A DNA stretch of 64,000 nt from Watersipora subatra. Its lineage: Eukaryota > Bryozoa > Gymnolaemata > Cheilostomatida > Watersiporidae. The DNA lies in assembly GCF_963576615.1 (NCBI RefSeq), contig NC_088714.1, forward strand, positions 65,480,667 to 65,544,666. The letters run 5' to 3'. Within the stretch, counting starts at the first letter, position 1. Every line of letters begins with the position of its first letter. The notes beneath the pieces were generated by a model. The model was not told the DNA's origin, searched no databases, and saw only the letters and a list, made by a program, of their open reading frames with translations. Made by a program: the position numbers and the translations under genes. Positions 1 through 12,574 of the stretch are shown one piece after another.

Positions 1-1172
1 AAACCTTGACTTATGATCACCACTGCATATACACTATCATAATATACAGTCAAACCTTGACTTATGATCACCACTACATTTACACTATCATAATATACAG
101 TCACACCCTGACTTATGATCACCAGTACATATACACTATCATAATATACAGTCAAACCTTGACTTATGATCACTGCTATATATACACTATCATAATACAC
201 AGTCAAACCTTGACTTATGATCACCACTATATATACACTATCATAATATACCGTCAAACCTTGACTTATGATCACTACTACATTTACACTATCATAATAT
301 ACAGTCAAACCTTGACTTATGATCACTACTACATATACACTATCATAATATACCGTCAAACCTTGACTTATGATCACTACTACATATACACTATCATAAT
401 ATACAGTCACACCCTGACTTATGATCACCAGTACATATACACTATCATAATATACAGTCAAACCTTGACTTATGATCACCACTATATATACACTATCATA
501 ATATACTGTCAAACCTTGACTTATGATCACTACTACATTTACACTATCATAATATACAGTCAAACCTTGACTTATGATCACTACTACATATACACTATCA
601 TAATATACCGTCAAACCTTGACTGATGATCACCACTACATATACACTATCATAATATACAGTCAAACCTTGACTTATGATCACCACTGCGTATACACTAT
701 CATAATATACAGTCAAACCTTGACTTATGATCACCACTACATGTATACTATCATAATATACAGTCAAACCTTGACTTATGTTCACCGCTACATATACACT
801 ATCATAATATACAGTCAAACCTTGACTTATGATCACTGCTAGATATACACTATCATAATACACAGTCAAACCTTGACTTATGATCACCACTATATATACA
901 CTATCATAATATACCGTCAAACCTTGACTTATGATCACTACTACATTTACACTATCATAATATACAGTCACACCCTGACTTATGATCACCAGTACATATA
1001 CACTATCATAATATACAGTCAAACCTTGACTGATGATCACCACTACATATACACTATCATAATATACAGTCAAACCCTGACTTATGGTCACTACTACATA
1101 TACATTATCATAATCTACAGTCAAACCTTGACTTATGATCCCCATTACATGCGCATTATCATAATATCCAGT
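1..1172. repeat. 51-bp satellite array, copy A
   Basis: About 23 head-to-tail units of 51 bp; each contains AACCTTGACTTATGATCAC and ends in ATAATATACAGTC. The array continues past the left window edge. Because 51 is divisible by three, the plus strand stays open as 17-residue repeats; this is a by-product of the period, with no gene-like flanks. The same unit recurs at 10083-11000 inside a duplicated segment. Units differ by a few substitutions, so the array is older and less homogenised than the 90-bp array further on. Confidence 0.95.
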
Positions 1173-2299
1173 TAGCAATTCCATGTAAAAGACTGAGTCA
1201 TTATAGGTAAAAATGCTTTTTTGATCCGACTGCTCGATTTCAGAAGTCAAGCAGTCAGATGGGTCAAACATTTTTCTCTTTTATAACTACATGTATTTTC
1301 ACATAAAACAATAGTGATACAACCAATGAGCACAGGTGAATGAACAATATTTTTTTCTGCTTTCAAACAAAATATAATTTAATATAAATGATGCATATAC
1401 ACTACAATACATCAATAATATGTAACTATACACACGTTAATGCAGTCACACAAAGTACAGACTCACACCAAAATTTTAATGACTAGGATGGAATTGGGTT
1501 TTAGCACTCAGAATATGTTTTATAGTACGGTTCCATCTGGGTACATGCCAATCTCATTGTTTGGTAAAGGTGGTCTTGTATACTCACATGAATATGTTGA
1601 TGAGAATATTGTACACAGCCACCACGTGCTGAGTCATGTTTTTACGTTTTAAAATAAACGTGTTTTAAAACTTTTAAAACATTTGCGTTGAAAACAGAGC
1701 TGCGGAAGGATGCTGTAAGGATGTCACCAATGAGTACGATGAAAATTCAACCTCCGATCACAAATATTTGTGCAATTATACGAATAGTGATGCTTACATC
1801 TTATGCAGTACTTCGTTGTTAATAGGAAGTTTTCAAAAATACCTCCCTTGAACCGGAGGGTTGAATCGCTTCAAAGAATTGAACATGCTACATTTGAAAC
1901 ACTTTACACGCTATGAAGATTTAAAATATGACAAAAATTCATTGCGTGTAACACTAGTGAAAGTGCTAGCTGAGTCATGTTAGGATACAATGCCTTTATT
2001 GCAGCTTTGGTCTAAAACTCTGTTGTCAAGACATTCTCTGTAGCTTGCAGGTCACATACTTCCATCTGCATGGCAGCCACTGACAAGTTGATAGGAAGTA
2101 CACCAGTTCCCCATCACAATCTATTCTAGTGACTAAGGACACTTTTATGAGCTGAGTTAACCTTTCTACTTTGTCAAAGTAACTAAAGGGCCTGAAAACC
2201 CTTGACTCAGGGTGTTGGCATGGTCACGGTAGCGTTGTACATCATTGTCTTCCCGTTCATAACGTTTATATATACATGTATAACTGTATATTTGGCCAA
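1173..2299. other. Non-coding unique stretch of the duplicated segment (copy A)
   Basis: No exon-like or conserved coding sequence was recognised. It is nearly identical to 11001-12124. A short open frame at 1440-1652 is conserved between the two copies only because the DNA is; it resembles nothing known and I do not call it a gene. Confidence 0.7.
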
Positions 2300-2524
2300 A
2301 ACATTATGTTGTGTGATGCAGTTTTTAGGTTGCTTACAATAATTATACAGCACATAGGTTATACAGAACAGATCAACATTATGTTGTGTGATGCAGTATT
2401 TAGGTTGCTTACAATAATTATACAGCACATAGGATATACAGAACAGATCAACATTATGTTGTGTGATGCAGTATTTAGGTTGCGTACAATAATTATACAG
2501 CACAAAAGTTATACAGAACAGATC
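2300..2524. repeat. 75-bp tandem repeat, 3 units (copy A)
   Basis: Three 75-bp units containing ACATTATGTTGTGTGATGC and TTATACAGAACAGATC. The paralogous site in copy B (12125-12574) has six units, so unit number changed after the segmental duplication. Both strands are open by virtue of the period. Confidence 0.9.
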
Positions 2525-2888
2525 CAGTGAGTTTCACTAGCTATTTCACCCACGAAAATCAGCACAAGCACTTGGGCCGCTCCAAGTAGGCGAGTGGGCC
2601 ACATTTGGCCCACGGAGCATAGTTTGGCGAAACTTGTCCTAGCTGATCGCCTTCGCTCCAATTTTTTCACTTCATAGCTTTTTGCGACTGAGATTGGGCG
2701 TTGTGCGCCTTGTTATTGTACGCAAAAATTCAGGGAATTCCCCTTTCAGCAGCCGCTTCATTTAATTTACCGTATTTAGACTTCCTATTGAATCCTCAAC
2801 GTGACTGTCTGGTCTATCGACATTTCACATCTGGTTACAATTGATACAACCAGTTCTTCTTTGTATCACTTCATTTACGTGTATGGAT
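2525..2888. other. Single-copy flank and ancestral sequence of the 90-bp unit
   Basis: Positions 2790-2880 are a diverged, longer version of the 90-bp satellite unit: a TTGAATCCTCAACGTGAC block, then CGACATTTCACATCTGG, then CAACCAGTTCTTCTTTGTATC. The same CGACATTTCACATCTGG reads through uninterrupted here, whereas in copy B (12863-13431) a MITE sits exactly inside it, so this looks like an unoccupied target site. No gene was seen. Confidence 0.6.
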
Positions 2889-5800
2889 TTTCTATTGAAT
2901 CCTCAAAGTGACTATTATTTTGGTCAATCAACATTTTACAACCAGTTCTACTTGGGCGCTGTCTTTGTATCACTACATCTACTTTTGAATCCTCAAAGTG
3001 ACTATTATTTTGGTCAATCAACATTTTACAACCAGTTCTACTTGGGCGCTGTCTTTGTATCACTACATCTACTTTTGAATCCTCAAAGTGACTATTATTT
3101 TGGTCAATCAACATTTTACAACCAGTTCTACTTGGGCGCTGTCTTTGTATCACTACATCTACTTTTGAATCCTCAAAGTGACTATTATTTTGGTCAATCA
3201 ACATTTTACAACCAGTTCTACTTGGGCGCTGTCTTTGTATCACTACATCTACTTTTGAATCCTCAAAGTGACTATTATTTTGGTCAATCAACATTTTACA
3301 ACCAGTTCTACTTGGGCGCTGTCTTTGTATCACTACATCTACTTTTGAATCCTCAAAGTGACTATTATTTTGGTCAATCAACATTTTACAACCAGTTCTA
3401 CTTGGGCGCTGTCTTTGTATCACTACATCTACTTTTGAATCCTCAAAGTGACTATTATTTTGGTCAATCAACATTTTACAACCAGTTCTACTTGGGCGCT
3501 GTCTTTGTATCGCTACATCTACTTTTGAATCCTCAAAGTGACTATTATTTTGGTCAATCAACATTTTACAACCAGTTCTACTTGGGCGCTGTCTTTGTAT
3601 CACTACATCTACTTTTGAATCCTCAAAGTGACTATTATTTTGGTCAATCAACATTTTACAACCAGTTCTACTTGGGCGCTGTCTTTGTATCACTACATCT
3701 ACTTTTGAATCCTCAAAGTGACTATTATTTTGGTCAATCAACATTTTACAACCAGTTCTACTTGGGCGCTGTCTTTGTATCACTACATCTACTTTTGAAT
3801 CCTCAAAGTGACTATTATTTTGGTCAATCAACATTTTACAACCAGTTCTACTTGGGCGCTGTCTTTGTATCACTACATCTACTTTTGAATCCTCAAAGTG
3901 ACTATTATTTTGGTCAATCAACATTTTACAACCAGTTCTACTTGGGCGCTGTCTTTGTATCACTACATCTACTTTTGAATCCTCAAAGTGACTATTATTT
4001 TGGTCAATCAACATTTTACAACCAGTTCTACTTGGGCGCTGTCTTTGTATCACTACATCTACTTTTGAATCCTCAAAGTGACTATTATTTTGGTCAATCA
4101 ACATTTTACAACCAGTTCTACTTGGGCGCTGTCTTTGTATCACTACATCTACTTTTGAATCCTCAAAGTGACTATTATTTTGGTCAATCAACATTTTACA
4201 ACCAGTTCTACTTGGGCGCTGTCTTTGTATCACTACATCTACTTTTGAATCCTCAAAGTGACTATTATTTTGGTCAATCAACATTTTACAACCAGTTCTA
4301 CTTGGGCGCTGTCTTTGTATCACTACATCTACTTTTGAATCCTCAAAGTGACTATTATTTTGGTCAATCAACATTTTACAACCAGTTCTACTTGGGCGCT
4401 GTCTTTGTATCACTACATCTACTTTTGAATCCTCAAAGTGACTATTATTTTGGTCAATCAACATTTTACAACCAGTTCTACTTGGGCGCTGTCTTTGTAT
4501 CACTACATCTACTTTTGAATCCTCAAAGTGACTATTATTTTGGTCAATCAACATTTTACAACCAGTTCTACTTGGGCGCTGTCTTTGTATCACTACATCT
4601 ACTTTTGAATCCTCAAAGTGACTATTATTTTGGTCAATCAACATTTTACAACCAGTTCTACTTGGGCGCTGTCTTTGTATCACTACATCTACTTTTGAAT
4701 CCTCAAAGTGACTATTATTTTGGTCAATCAACATTTTACAACCAGTTCTACTTGGGCGCTGTCTTTGTATCACTACATCTACTTTTGAATCCTCAAAGTG
4801 ACTATTATTTTGGTCAATCAACATTTTACAACCAGTTCTACTTGGGCGCTGTCTTTGTATCACTACATCTACTTTTGAATCCTCAAAGTGACTATTATTT
4901 TGGTCAATCAACATTTTACAACCAGTTCTACTTGGGCGCTGTCTTTGTATCGCTACATCTACTTTTGAATCCTCAAAGTGACTATTATTTTGGTCAATCA
5001 ACATTTTACAACCAGTTCTACTTGGGCGCTGTCTTTGTATCGCTACATCTACTTTTGAATCCTCAAAGTGACTATTATTTTGGTCAATCAACATTTTACA
5101 ACCAGTTCTACTTGGGCGCTGTCTTTGTATCGCTACATCTACTTTTGAATCCTCAAAGTGACTATTATTTTGGTCAATCAACATTTTACAACCAGTTCTA
5201 CTTGGGCGCTGTCTTTGTATCGCTACATCTACTTTTGAATCCTCAAAGTGACTATTATTTTGGTCAATCAACATTTTACAACCAGTTCTACTTGGGCGCT
5301 GTCTTTGTATCGCTACATCTACTTTTGAATCCTCAAAGTGACTATTATTTTGGTCAATCAACATTTTACAACCAGTTCTACTTGGGCGCTGTCTTTGTAT
5401 CGCTACATCTACTTTTGAATCCTCAAAGTGACTATTATTTTGGTCAATCAACATTTTACAACCAGTTCTACTTGGGCGCTGTCTTTGTATCGCTACATCT
5501 ACTTTTGAATCCTCAAAGTGACTATTATTTTGGTCAATCAACATTTTACAACCAGTTCTACTTGGGCGCTGTCTTTGTATCACTACATCTACTTTTGAAT
5601 CCTCAAAGTGACTATTATTTTGGTCAATCAACATTTTACAACCAGTTCTACTTGGGCGCTGTCTTTGTATCACTACATCTACTTTTGAATCCTCAAAGTG
5701 ACTATTATTTTGGTCAATCAACATTTTACAACCAGTTCTACTTGGGCGCTGTCTTTGTATCACTACATCTACTTTTGAATCCTCAAAGTGACTATTATTT

Positions 5801-5936
5801 TGGTCAATCAACATTTTACAACCAGTTCTACTTGGGCGCTGTCTTTGTATCACTACATCTACTTTTGAATCCTCAAAGTGACTATTATTTTGGTCAATCA
5901 ACATTTTACAACCAGTTCTACTTGGGCGCTGTCTTT
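2889..5936. repeat. 90-bp satellite array, near-perfect
   Basis: About 34 units of exactly 90 bp, each with CCTCAAAGTGACTATTATTT and TACTTGGGCGCTGTCTTTG. Nearly the only variation is A or G in CACTACATC/CGCTACATC; the G variant occurs once near 3511 and then as a contiguous block of seven units around 4951-5500. Such identity with block-wise variants implies recent amplification. Both strands are open for more than 1000 codons because 90 is divisible by three and the unit has no stop in those frames; I do not regard either as a gene. The array is absent from the paralogous position in copy B. Confidence 0.95.
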
Positions 5937-6162
5937 GACAGCAAAAATACTTCGATTGAATATGTAATACATGTATTTTTATTCACAGCGTGCTTCACTG
6001 GCGCGAAAATAAACAACAGCCTCTAAAATGTTTCTACGGAATTCATTGAGCTCTTTATTTATAGAAGTTTGAGTTATGCACCCTTATCCGTAAATAGTCA
6101 CACGAGAGGGTAACTCCTAAAATATTCGGTCTGTTCGGTCGTTCAGCTTTTCGTATCTACTG
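5937..6162. mobile_element. Right part of a Mutator-like MITE (copy A)
   Basis: Identical to 13197-13422, the right half of the complete element in copy B. It ends in the terminal inverted repeat GCTTTTCGTATCTAC and is followed by the target sequence CGACATTTC. The left half is missing; the 90-bp satellite abuts it at 5936/5937. Confidence 0.75.
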
Positions 6163-6548
6163 CGACATTTCACATCTGGTTCCAATTGATACAACCAGTT
6201 CTTCTTTGTATCGCTACATCTACTTTTGACAAAAAGTGTGTGTTTCATCTAGTGCAGTTAAATGAGCAAAACAAGTAGCAGAAGTTATCTTCCTCCGCTA
6301 GTCTGCATTATTTTCTCTCAGCTAGCTTACTCCCTTCTCTGTGGTGGTTTAAGTTATGATATTTGATTGTGCGGAAACTTTGTATGACTACTCACTGACT
6401 ATTCAAATATCTGGAAAAGGGCATTTTCTAGAACATTCTATCAAGCGCTCTCACTTCAAACAGCTCGCAAGCCGCTCATAATACTCTAGTATCGCTTACT
6501 GTGACATCTGTTGACCTCACAACCAACTTTTTGGGTAAGAAAGTGAAG

Positions 6549-7591
6549 ATGTCAGACGTTTATGATTGCAGAGATAATGATGATTTGACGAATGGTAAGT
6601 TATTAGAAATGTTCGCTGTCAAGTAAGTGCATAGGTGCTTACACAAGTGCCTTGTTACCCGATGGATAAGATGAACACCATTGGTCTACATTAGAATATA
6701 ACTAAATTTATTTACATGTTTCATATTTAAATTTATTCATGTCTAGTGTCTCGGCAAGTCATGTGCAAAGCATATCCAATTAAACTATGCAGCAGTCACA
6801 GTAAACCATGCTATATGTCTAACAAACAACACAAAGTGCCCTACAGTCAAATTATTAAAATAAGAGCAAAGCTGCATAATAAGAAAACTAAATATACATG
6901 TCCATACACTATAGGACTGTTTAGGTAATCCTAGAATCTGTAACGCACTGAATGAGGAGATGACACCTTATTGGTCAATTTAAAGCTTTATCTTGTACGT
7001 ACTTCTCTAGTAGAATTGTACAAAAAAAGATTAAACCTTTCTACATAGAACGATTGCCTATCATAGGTTAGCTCTATTGCCATTTTGCTTTTAGATGAAC
7101 ACTTCGACAATTTTAAAATTGCTGGCTTGCCAGGTGAAACGACACAGAGATCGTACTGCGTAGCTCAGCTTCAGTCAGAGTCGGGAGAGCCTGAACAGAT
7201 CTTCACCAGACCTAATGCGTCAGGAGTATTCACTTCAGAAAGGATTTGTGATGATTTTGCTAAATACTACAAAGATAATAAACAGTCAGGCAAGACACTG
7301 ATAGTGTATACCAATTATTCTCCAACATGGAGGTGCCCAGAGGTTTGGATGGATCTGCAAGAAAAGTACGACATAGAAATAGAGATGAGAGCGGCTAGCC
7401 CATATGCCAGAGGAGAATCTGAAGTGAAAGAAATGTTAAGAAGCAATAAACACATTCGGCTGAATGCTTTCAGACCTAATGATTGGCAAGTTGTGGCTAA
7501 TATGATAAAGGAACCACATATTCCACCATCAGCAGAAAGGTTGGCAGCGGATGCTAAGGCTCAAGCAGTTTTTAATAGTTGGCGCAATTAA
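6549..7591 (+). CDS. AID/APOBEC-like deaminase-fold protein, copy A (two exons)
   Basis: Exon 1 is 6549-6594 and exon 2 is 7095-7591, joined by a phase-1 GT-AG intron (donor GTAAGT, acceptor CTTTTAG), giving about 181 residues. The order of elements matches AID/APOBEC: a strand, NASGVFTSERICDDF where family members have the HxE helix, LIVYTNYSPTWRCPEVW where they have the SPCxxC strand-helix, then IEIEMRAASPYA and LNAFRPNDWQVV in the places of the last strands and helix. Two zinc or catalytic positions look degenerate: the expected His is Thr (TSE) and the first Cys of PCxxC is Thr (PTWRC); Glu and the second Cys remain. Deaminase activity is therefore doubtful. Family assignment is by motif order, not by search. 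A damaged paralogue lies at 13810-14993. The 5' context is satellite and MITE DNA. Confidence 0.7.
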
Positions 7592-7883
7592 CTGGATAGA
7601 AGATTGTCTCATGCTTGCTGTTTGTGTGTGTAGAAAACTATTACTTGGATCAGAATACATGATACTTTTCCAGACAATACTATGACATTGCGCCTGCTGG
7701 CAGACAATAACTAAGGTAGTGAAGACAACTCCTACTGAGTAGCTTTTTAATGAGATAAATAGGTTAGTCTATTGAGCTATTTATTCAAACTTGTCTGTAT
7801 AGTCAGCAAGAATGTATTAATTATTATATTACTATTTATATCTCTTCATTTTTTTAATATCTGGGTCCATCAGGACGCCTGTT
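7592..7883. other. 3' flank of the deaminase-like gene
   Basis: AT-rich, homologous to 14994-15330 in copy B. It probably carries the 3' untranslated region; no consensus polyadenylation hexamer was located with confidence. Confidence 0.4.
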
Positions 7884-9555
7884 TCACTCCATCTAAACAG
7901 CAATGACCTGAGTGTGGCTGTCAAAAAGCTTGCAACCTTATGATTGTAACAACAAGTATGTTTTACTCCAGCTGAACAGCAATGACCTGAGTGTGGCTGT
8001 CCAAAAGCTTGCAACATTATGATTGTAACAACAAGTATGTTTTACTCCAGCTGAACAGCAATGACCTGTTGTGGCTGTCCAAAAGCTTGCAACATTATGA
8101 TTGTAACAACATGTCTGTTTTACTCCTGCTAAACAGCAATGACCTGATTGTGGCTGTCAAAAAGCTTGCAACCTTATGATTGTAACAATATGTCTGTTTT
8201 ACCCCAGCTAAACAGCAATGACCTGTTTGCGGCTGTCAAAAAGCTTGCAACCTTATGATTGTAACAATATGTCTGTTTTACTCCAGCTGAACAGCAATGA
8301 CCTGTTTGTGGCTGTCAACAGGTTTGCAGCCTTATGATTGTAACAACTTGCCTGTTTCACTCCAGCTAAACAGCAATGACCTGATTGTGGCTGTCAAAAA
8401 GCTTGCAACCTTATGATTGTAACAATATGTCTGTTTTACCCCAGCTAAACAGCAATGACCTGTTTGCGGCTGTCAAAAAGCTTGCAACCTTATGATTGTA
8501 ACAATACGTCTGTTTTACTCCAGCTGAACAGCAATGACCTGTTTGTGGCTGTCAACAGGTTTGCAGCCTTATGATTGTAACAACTTGTCTGTTTTACTCC
8601 AGCTAAACAGCAATGACCTGATTGTGGCTGTCAAAAAGCTTGCAACCTTATGATTGTAACAATATGTCTGTTTTACCCCAGCTAAACAACAATGACCTGT
8701 TTGTGGCTGTCAAAAAGCTTGCAATCTTATGATTGTAACAATATGTCTGTTTTGCTCCAGCTAAACAGCAATGTCCTGTTTGTAGGTGTCAACAGGTTTG
8801 CAGCCTTATGATTGTAACAACTTGTCTGTTTTACTCCAGCTAAACAGCAATGACCTGATTGTGGTTGTCAAAAAGCTTGCAACCTTATGATTGTAACAAT
8901 ATGTCTGTTTTACCCCAGCTAAACAGCAATGACCTGTTTGTGGCTGTCAAAAAGCTTGCAACCTTATGATTGTAACAACAAGTATGTTTTACTCCAGCTA
9001 AACAGCAATGACCTGTTTGCGGCTGTCAAAAAGCTTGCAACCTTATGATTGTAACAATACGTCTGTTTTACTCCAGCTAAACAGCACTGACCTGATTGTG
9101 GCTGTCAAAAAGCTTGCAACCTTATGATTGTAACAATATGTCTGTTTTACCCCAGCTAAACAGCAATGACCTGTTTGTGGCTGTCAAAAAGCTTGCAATC
9201 TTATGATTGTAACAATATGTCTGTTTTGCTCCAGCTAAACAGCAATGTCCTGTTTGTAGGTGTCAAAAAGCTTGCAACCTTATGATTGTAACAACACGTC
9301 TGTTCTACTCAAGCTAAACAGCACTGTCCTGTTTGTGGCTGTCAACAGGTTTGCAGCCTTATGATTGTAACAATATGTCTGTTTAACTCCAGTTGAACAG
9401 CAATGACCTGTTTGTGGCTGTCAAAAAGCTTGTAACCTTATGATTGTAACAACATGTCTGTTTTACCCCAGTTGCACAGCAATGACCTGTTTGTGGCTGT
9501 CAACAAGCTTGCAGCCTTACGATTGTAACAACATGTTTATTTTACTCCAGCTAAA
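7884..9555. repeat. 79-80 bp minisatellite, about 21 units
   Basis: Units contain CAGCTAAACAGCAATGACCTG, GGCTGTCAAAAAGCTTGC and CCTTATGATTGTAACAA. Several higher-order variants (AACAGGTTTGCAGCC versus AAAAAGCTTGCAACC) alternate along the array. In copy B the equivalent position (about 15335-15365) holds only one degenerate unit, so this is a copy-A-specific expansion. Confidence 0.92.
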
Positions 9556-9563
9556 CAACTGAC

Positions 9564-10082
9564 TTAAAAACCACTGCTTAAACTGAAGCCTAGACAAAAT
9601 GTTAAACTTGATGACTTATAACAATTACTTATACTGTACTCTAGATAAGCGGTCAAACTTGATGACTTATAACAACTACTTATACTGTACTCTAGATAAG
9701 AGGTCAAATTTGATGACTTATGACAACTACTTACACTGTATTTTAGAGAAGGGATAGATCCATGAAAACATCTAGTTGTGCTGACCTCTTTTTTCTCGAT
9801 GAGCAGAGAACAGATTTCTCTAGAAGGGTCCATGAGAGTCCATTACTCAAAGCAATCGCCTCTCTGTTGCTTCAGCACAGTCATCGGAGACCACAGATGG
9901 GCTGGCTGAGCAAATAAACATGACTTAGGTAGACAACTCCAAGCTCAAAAGCAAGATTGTGTTGAAACTAGTCATGGCATTAACTTTTACATTCACATAA
10001 AGAAAGCAGCTGAGAATGGCTTAAATGGTTCAATATATAGTAGATGTTTGTAGTGCTCATAGACTTACAAGTCTAATAATAG
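9564..10082 (-). pseudogene. Displaced DRC7 exon/intron fragment
   Basis: The segment matches 20950-21420 of the DRC7 gene. It holds about three 51-bp intron repeats (AACTTGATGACTTATAACAA), then the transglutaminase-like exon from its donor (CTGACCTC in plus orientation, near 9782) to its acceptor (near 9912), then the downstream intron (TGTTGAAACTAGTCATGG). The exon has lost about 75 bp internally, removing the GYDAYVVSGYA part, so it cannot encode the domain. The last 150 bp (9924-10082) also match DRC7 intron sequence at 16697-16856. The 51-bp satellite of copy B starts exactly where this piece ends. Confidence 0.8.
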
Positions 10083-11000
10083 TCAAACCTTGACTTATGA
10101 TCACTACTACATATACACTATCATAATATACAGTCAAACCTTGATTTATGATCACCACTACATTTACACTATCATAATATACAGTCAAACCTTGACTTAT
10201 GATCACTACTACATATACACTATCATAATATACAGTCAAACCTTGACTTATGATCCCACTACATATACACTATCATAATATACAGTCAAACCTTGACTTA
10301 TGATCACTACTACATATGCACTATCATAATGTACAGTCAAACCTTGACTTATGATCACCACTACATATACACTATCATAATATACAGTCAAACCTTGACT
10401 TATGATCACCACTACATATATACTATCATAATATACAGTCAAACCTTGACTCATGATCACTACTACATATACACTATCATAATGTACAGTCAAACCTTGA
10501 CTTATGATCACCACTACATATACACTATCATAATATACCGTCAAACCTTGACTTATGATCACCACTGCGTATACACTATCATAATATACAGTCAAACCTT
10601 GACTTATGATCACCACTACATATATACTATCATAATATACAGTCAAACCTTGACTTATGTTCACCGCTACATATACACTATCATAATATACAGTCAAACC
10701 TTGACTTATGATCACTGCTAGATATACACTATCATAATACACAGTCAAACCTTGACTTATGATCACCACTATATATACACTATCATAATATACCGTCAAA
10801 CCTTGACTTATGATCACTACTACATTTACACTATCATAATATACAGTCACACCCTGACTTATGATCACCACTACATATACACTATCATAATATACAGTCA
10901 AACCCTGACTTATGGTCACTACTACATATACATTATCATAATCTACAGTCAAACCTTGACTTATGATCCCCATTACATGCGCATTATCATAATATCCAGT
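10083..11000. repeat. 51-bp satellite array, copy B
   Basis: About 18 units of the same 51-bp repeat as 1-1172, entered directly from the displaced DRC7 intron piece (ATAATAGTCAAACCTTGAC) and ending in the same degenerate last units as copy A (CCCATTACATGCGCATTATC). Confidence 0.95.
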
Positions 11001-12124
11001 TAGCAATTCCATGTAAAAGACTGAGTCATTATAGGTAAAAATGCTTTTTTGATCCGACTGCTCGATTTCAGAAGTCAAGCAGTCAGATGGGTCAAACATT
11101 TTTCTCTTTTATAACTACATGTATTTTCACATAAAACAATAGTGATACAACCAATGAGCACAGGTGAATGAACAATATTTTTTTCTGCTTTCAAACAAAA
11201 TATAATTTAATATAAATGATGCATATACACTACAATACATCAATAATATGTAACTATACACACGTTAATGCAGTCACACAAAGTACAGACTCACACCAAA
11301 ATTTTAATGACTAGGATGGAATTGGGTTTTAGCACTCAGAATATGTTTTATAGTACGGTTCCATCTGGGTACATGCCAATCTCATTGTTTGGTAAAGGTG
11401 GTCTTGTATACTCACATGAATATGTTGATGAGAATATTGTACACAGCCACCACGTGCTGAGTCATGTTTTTACGTTTTAAAATAAACGTGTTTTAAAACT
11501 TTTAAAACATTTGCGTTGAAAACAGAGCTGCGGAAGGATGCTGTAAGGATGTCACCAATGAGTACGATGAAAATTCAACCTCCGATCACAAATATTTGTG
11601 CAATTATACGAGTAGTGATGCTTACATCTTATGCAGTACTCCGTTGTTAATAGGTTTTCAAAAATACCTCCCTTGAACCGGAGGGTTGAATCGCTTCAAA
11701 GAATTAAACATGCGACGTTTGAAACACTTTACACGCTATGAAGATTTAAAATATGACAAAAATTCATTGCGTGTAACACTAGTGAAAGTGCTAGCTGAGT
11801 CATGTTAGGATACAATACCTTTGTTGCAGCTTTGGTCTAAAACTCTGTTGTCAAGACATTCTCTGTAACTTGCAGGTCACAATGTTCCATCTGCATGGCA
11901 GTCACTGACAAGTTGATAGGAAGTACACCAGTGCCCAATCACAATCTATTCTAGTGACTAAGGACACTTTTATGAACTGAGTTAACCTTTCTATTTTGTC
12001 AAAGTAACTAAAGGGCCTGAAAACCCTTGACTCAGGGTGTTGGCATGGTCACGGTAGCGTTGTACATCATTGTCCTCCCGTTCATAACGTTTATATATAC
12101 ATGTATAACTGTATATTTGGCCAA
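11001..12124. other. Non-coding unique stretch of the duplicated segment (copy B)
   Basis: Nearly identical to 1173-2299 apart from scattered substitutions and small indels. No gene recognised. Confidence 0.7.
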
Positions 12125-12574
12125 AACATTATGTTGTGTGATGCAGTTTTTAGGTTGCTTACAATAATTATACAGCACATAGGTTATACAGAACAGATCA
12201 ACATTATGTTGTGTGATGCAGTATTTTGGATGCTTACAATAATTATACAGCACATAGGTTATACAGAACAGATCAACATTATGTTGTGTGATGCAGTATT
12301 TAGGTTGCTTACAATAATTATACAGCTCATAGGTTATACAGAACAGATCAACATTACGTTGTGTGATGCAGTATTTAGGTTGCGTACAATAATTATACAG
12401 CACATAGGTTATACAGAACAGATCAACATTATGTTGTGTGATGCAGTATTTAGGTTGCGTTCAATAATTATACAGCACATAGGTTATACAGAACAGATCA
12501 ACATTATGTTGTGTGATGCAGTATTTAGGTTGTGTACAATAATTATACAGCACAAAAGTTATACAGAACAGATC
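12125..12574. repeat. 75-bp tandem repeat, 6 units (copy B)
   Basis: Six units of the 75-bp repeat that has three units in copy A. Units carry private substitutions (for example TATTTTGGATGC in the second). Confidence 0.9.

Noticed and set aside
6-1175. 17-residue repeat protein TYDHHYIYTIIIYSQTL
   Set aside because: 51-bp satellite in frame; the same sequence lies in a non-genic duplicate and variants show no codon bias.
1440-1652. 70-codon frame conserved with 11268-11480
   Set aside because: Conservation equals that of the surrounding duplicated non-coding DNA; no similarity to known proteins.
2841-6026. 1061-codon plus-strand and 1009-codon minus-strand open frames
   Set aside because: Both arise from a stop-free 90-bp unit repeated in register; no start context, splice or domain evidence.
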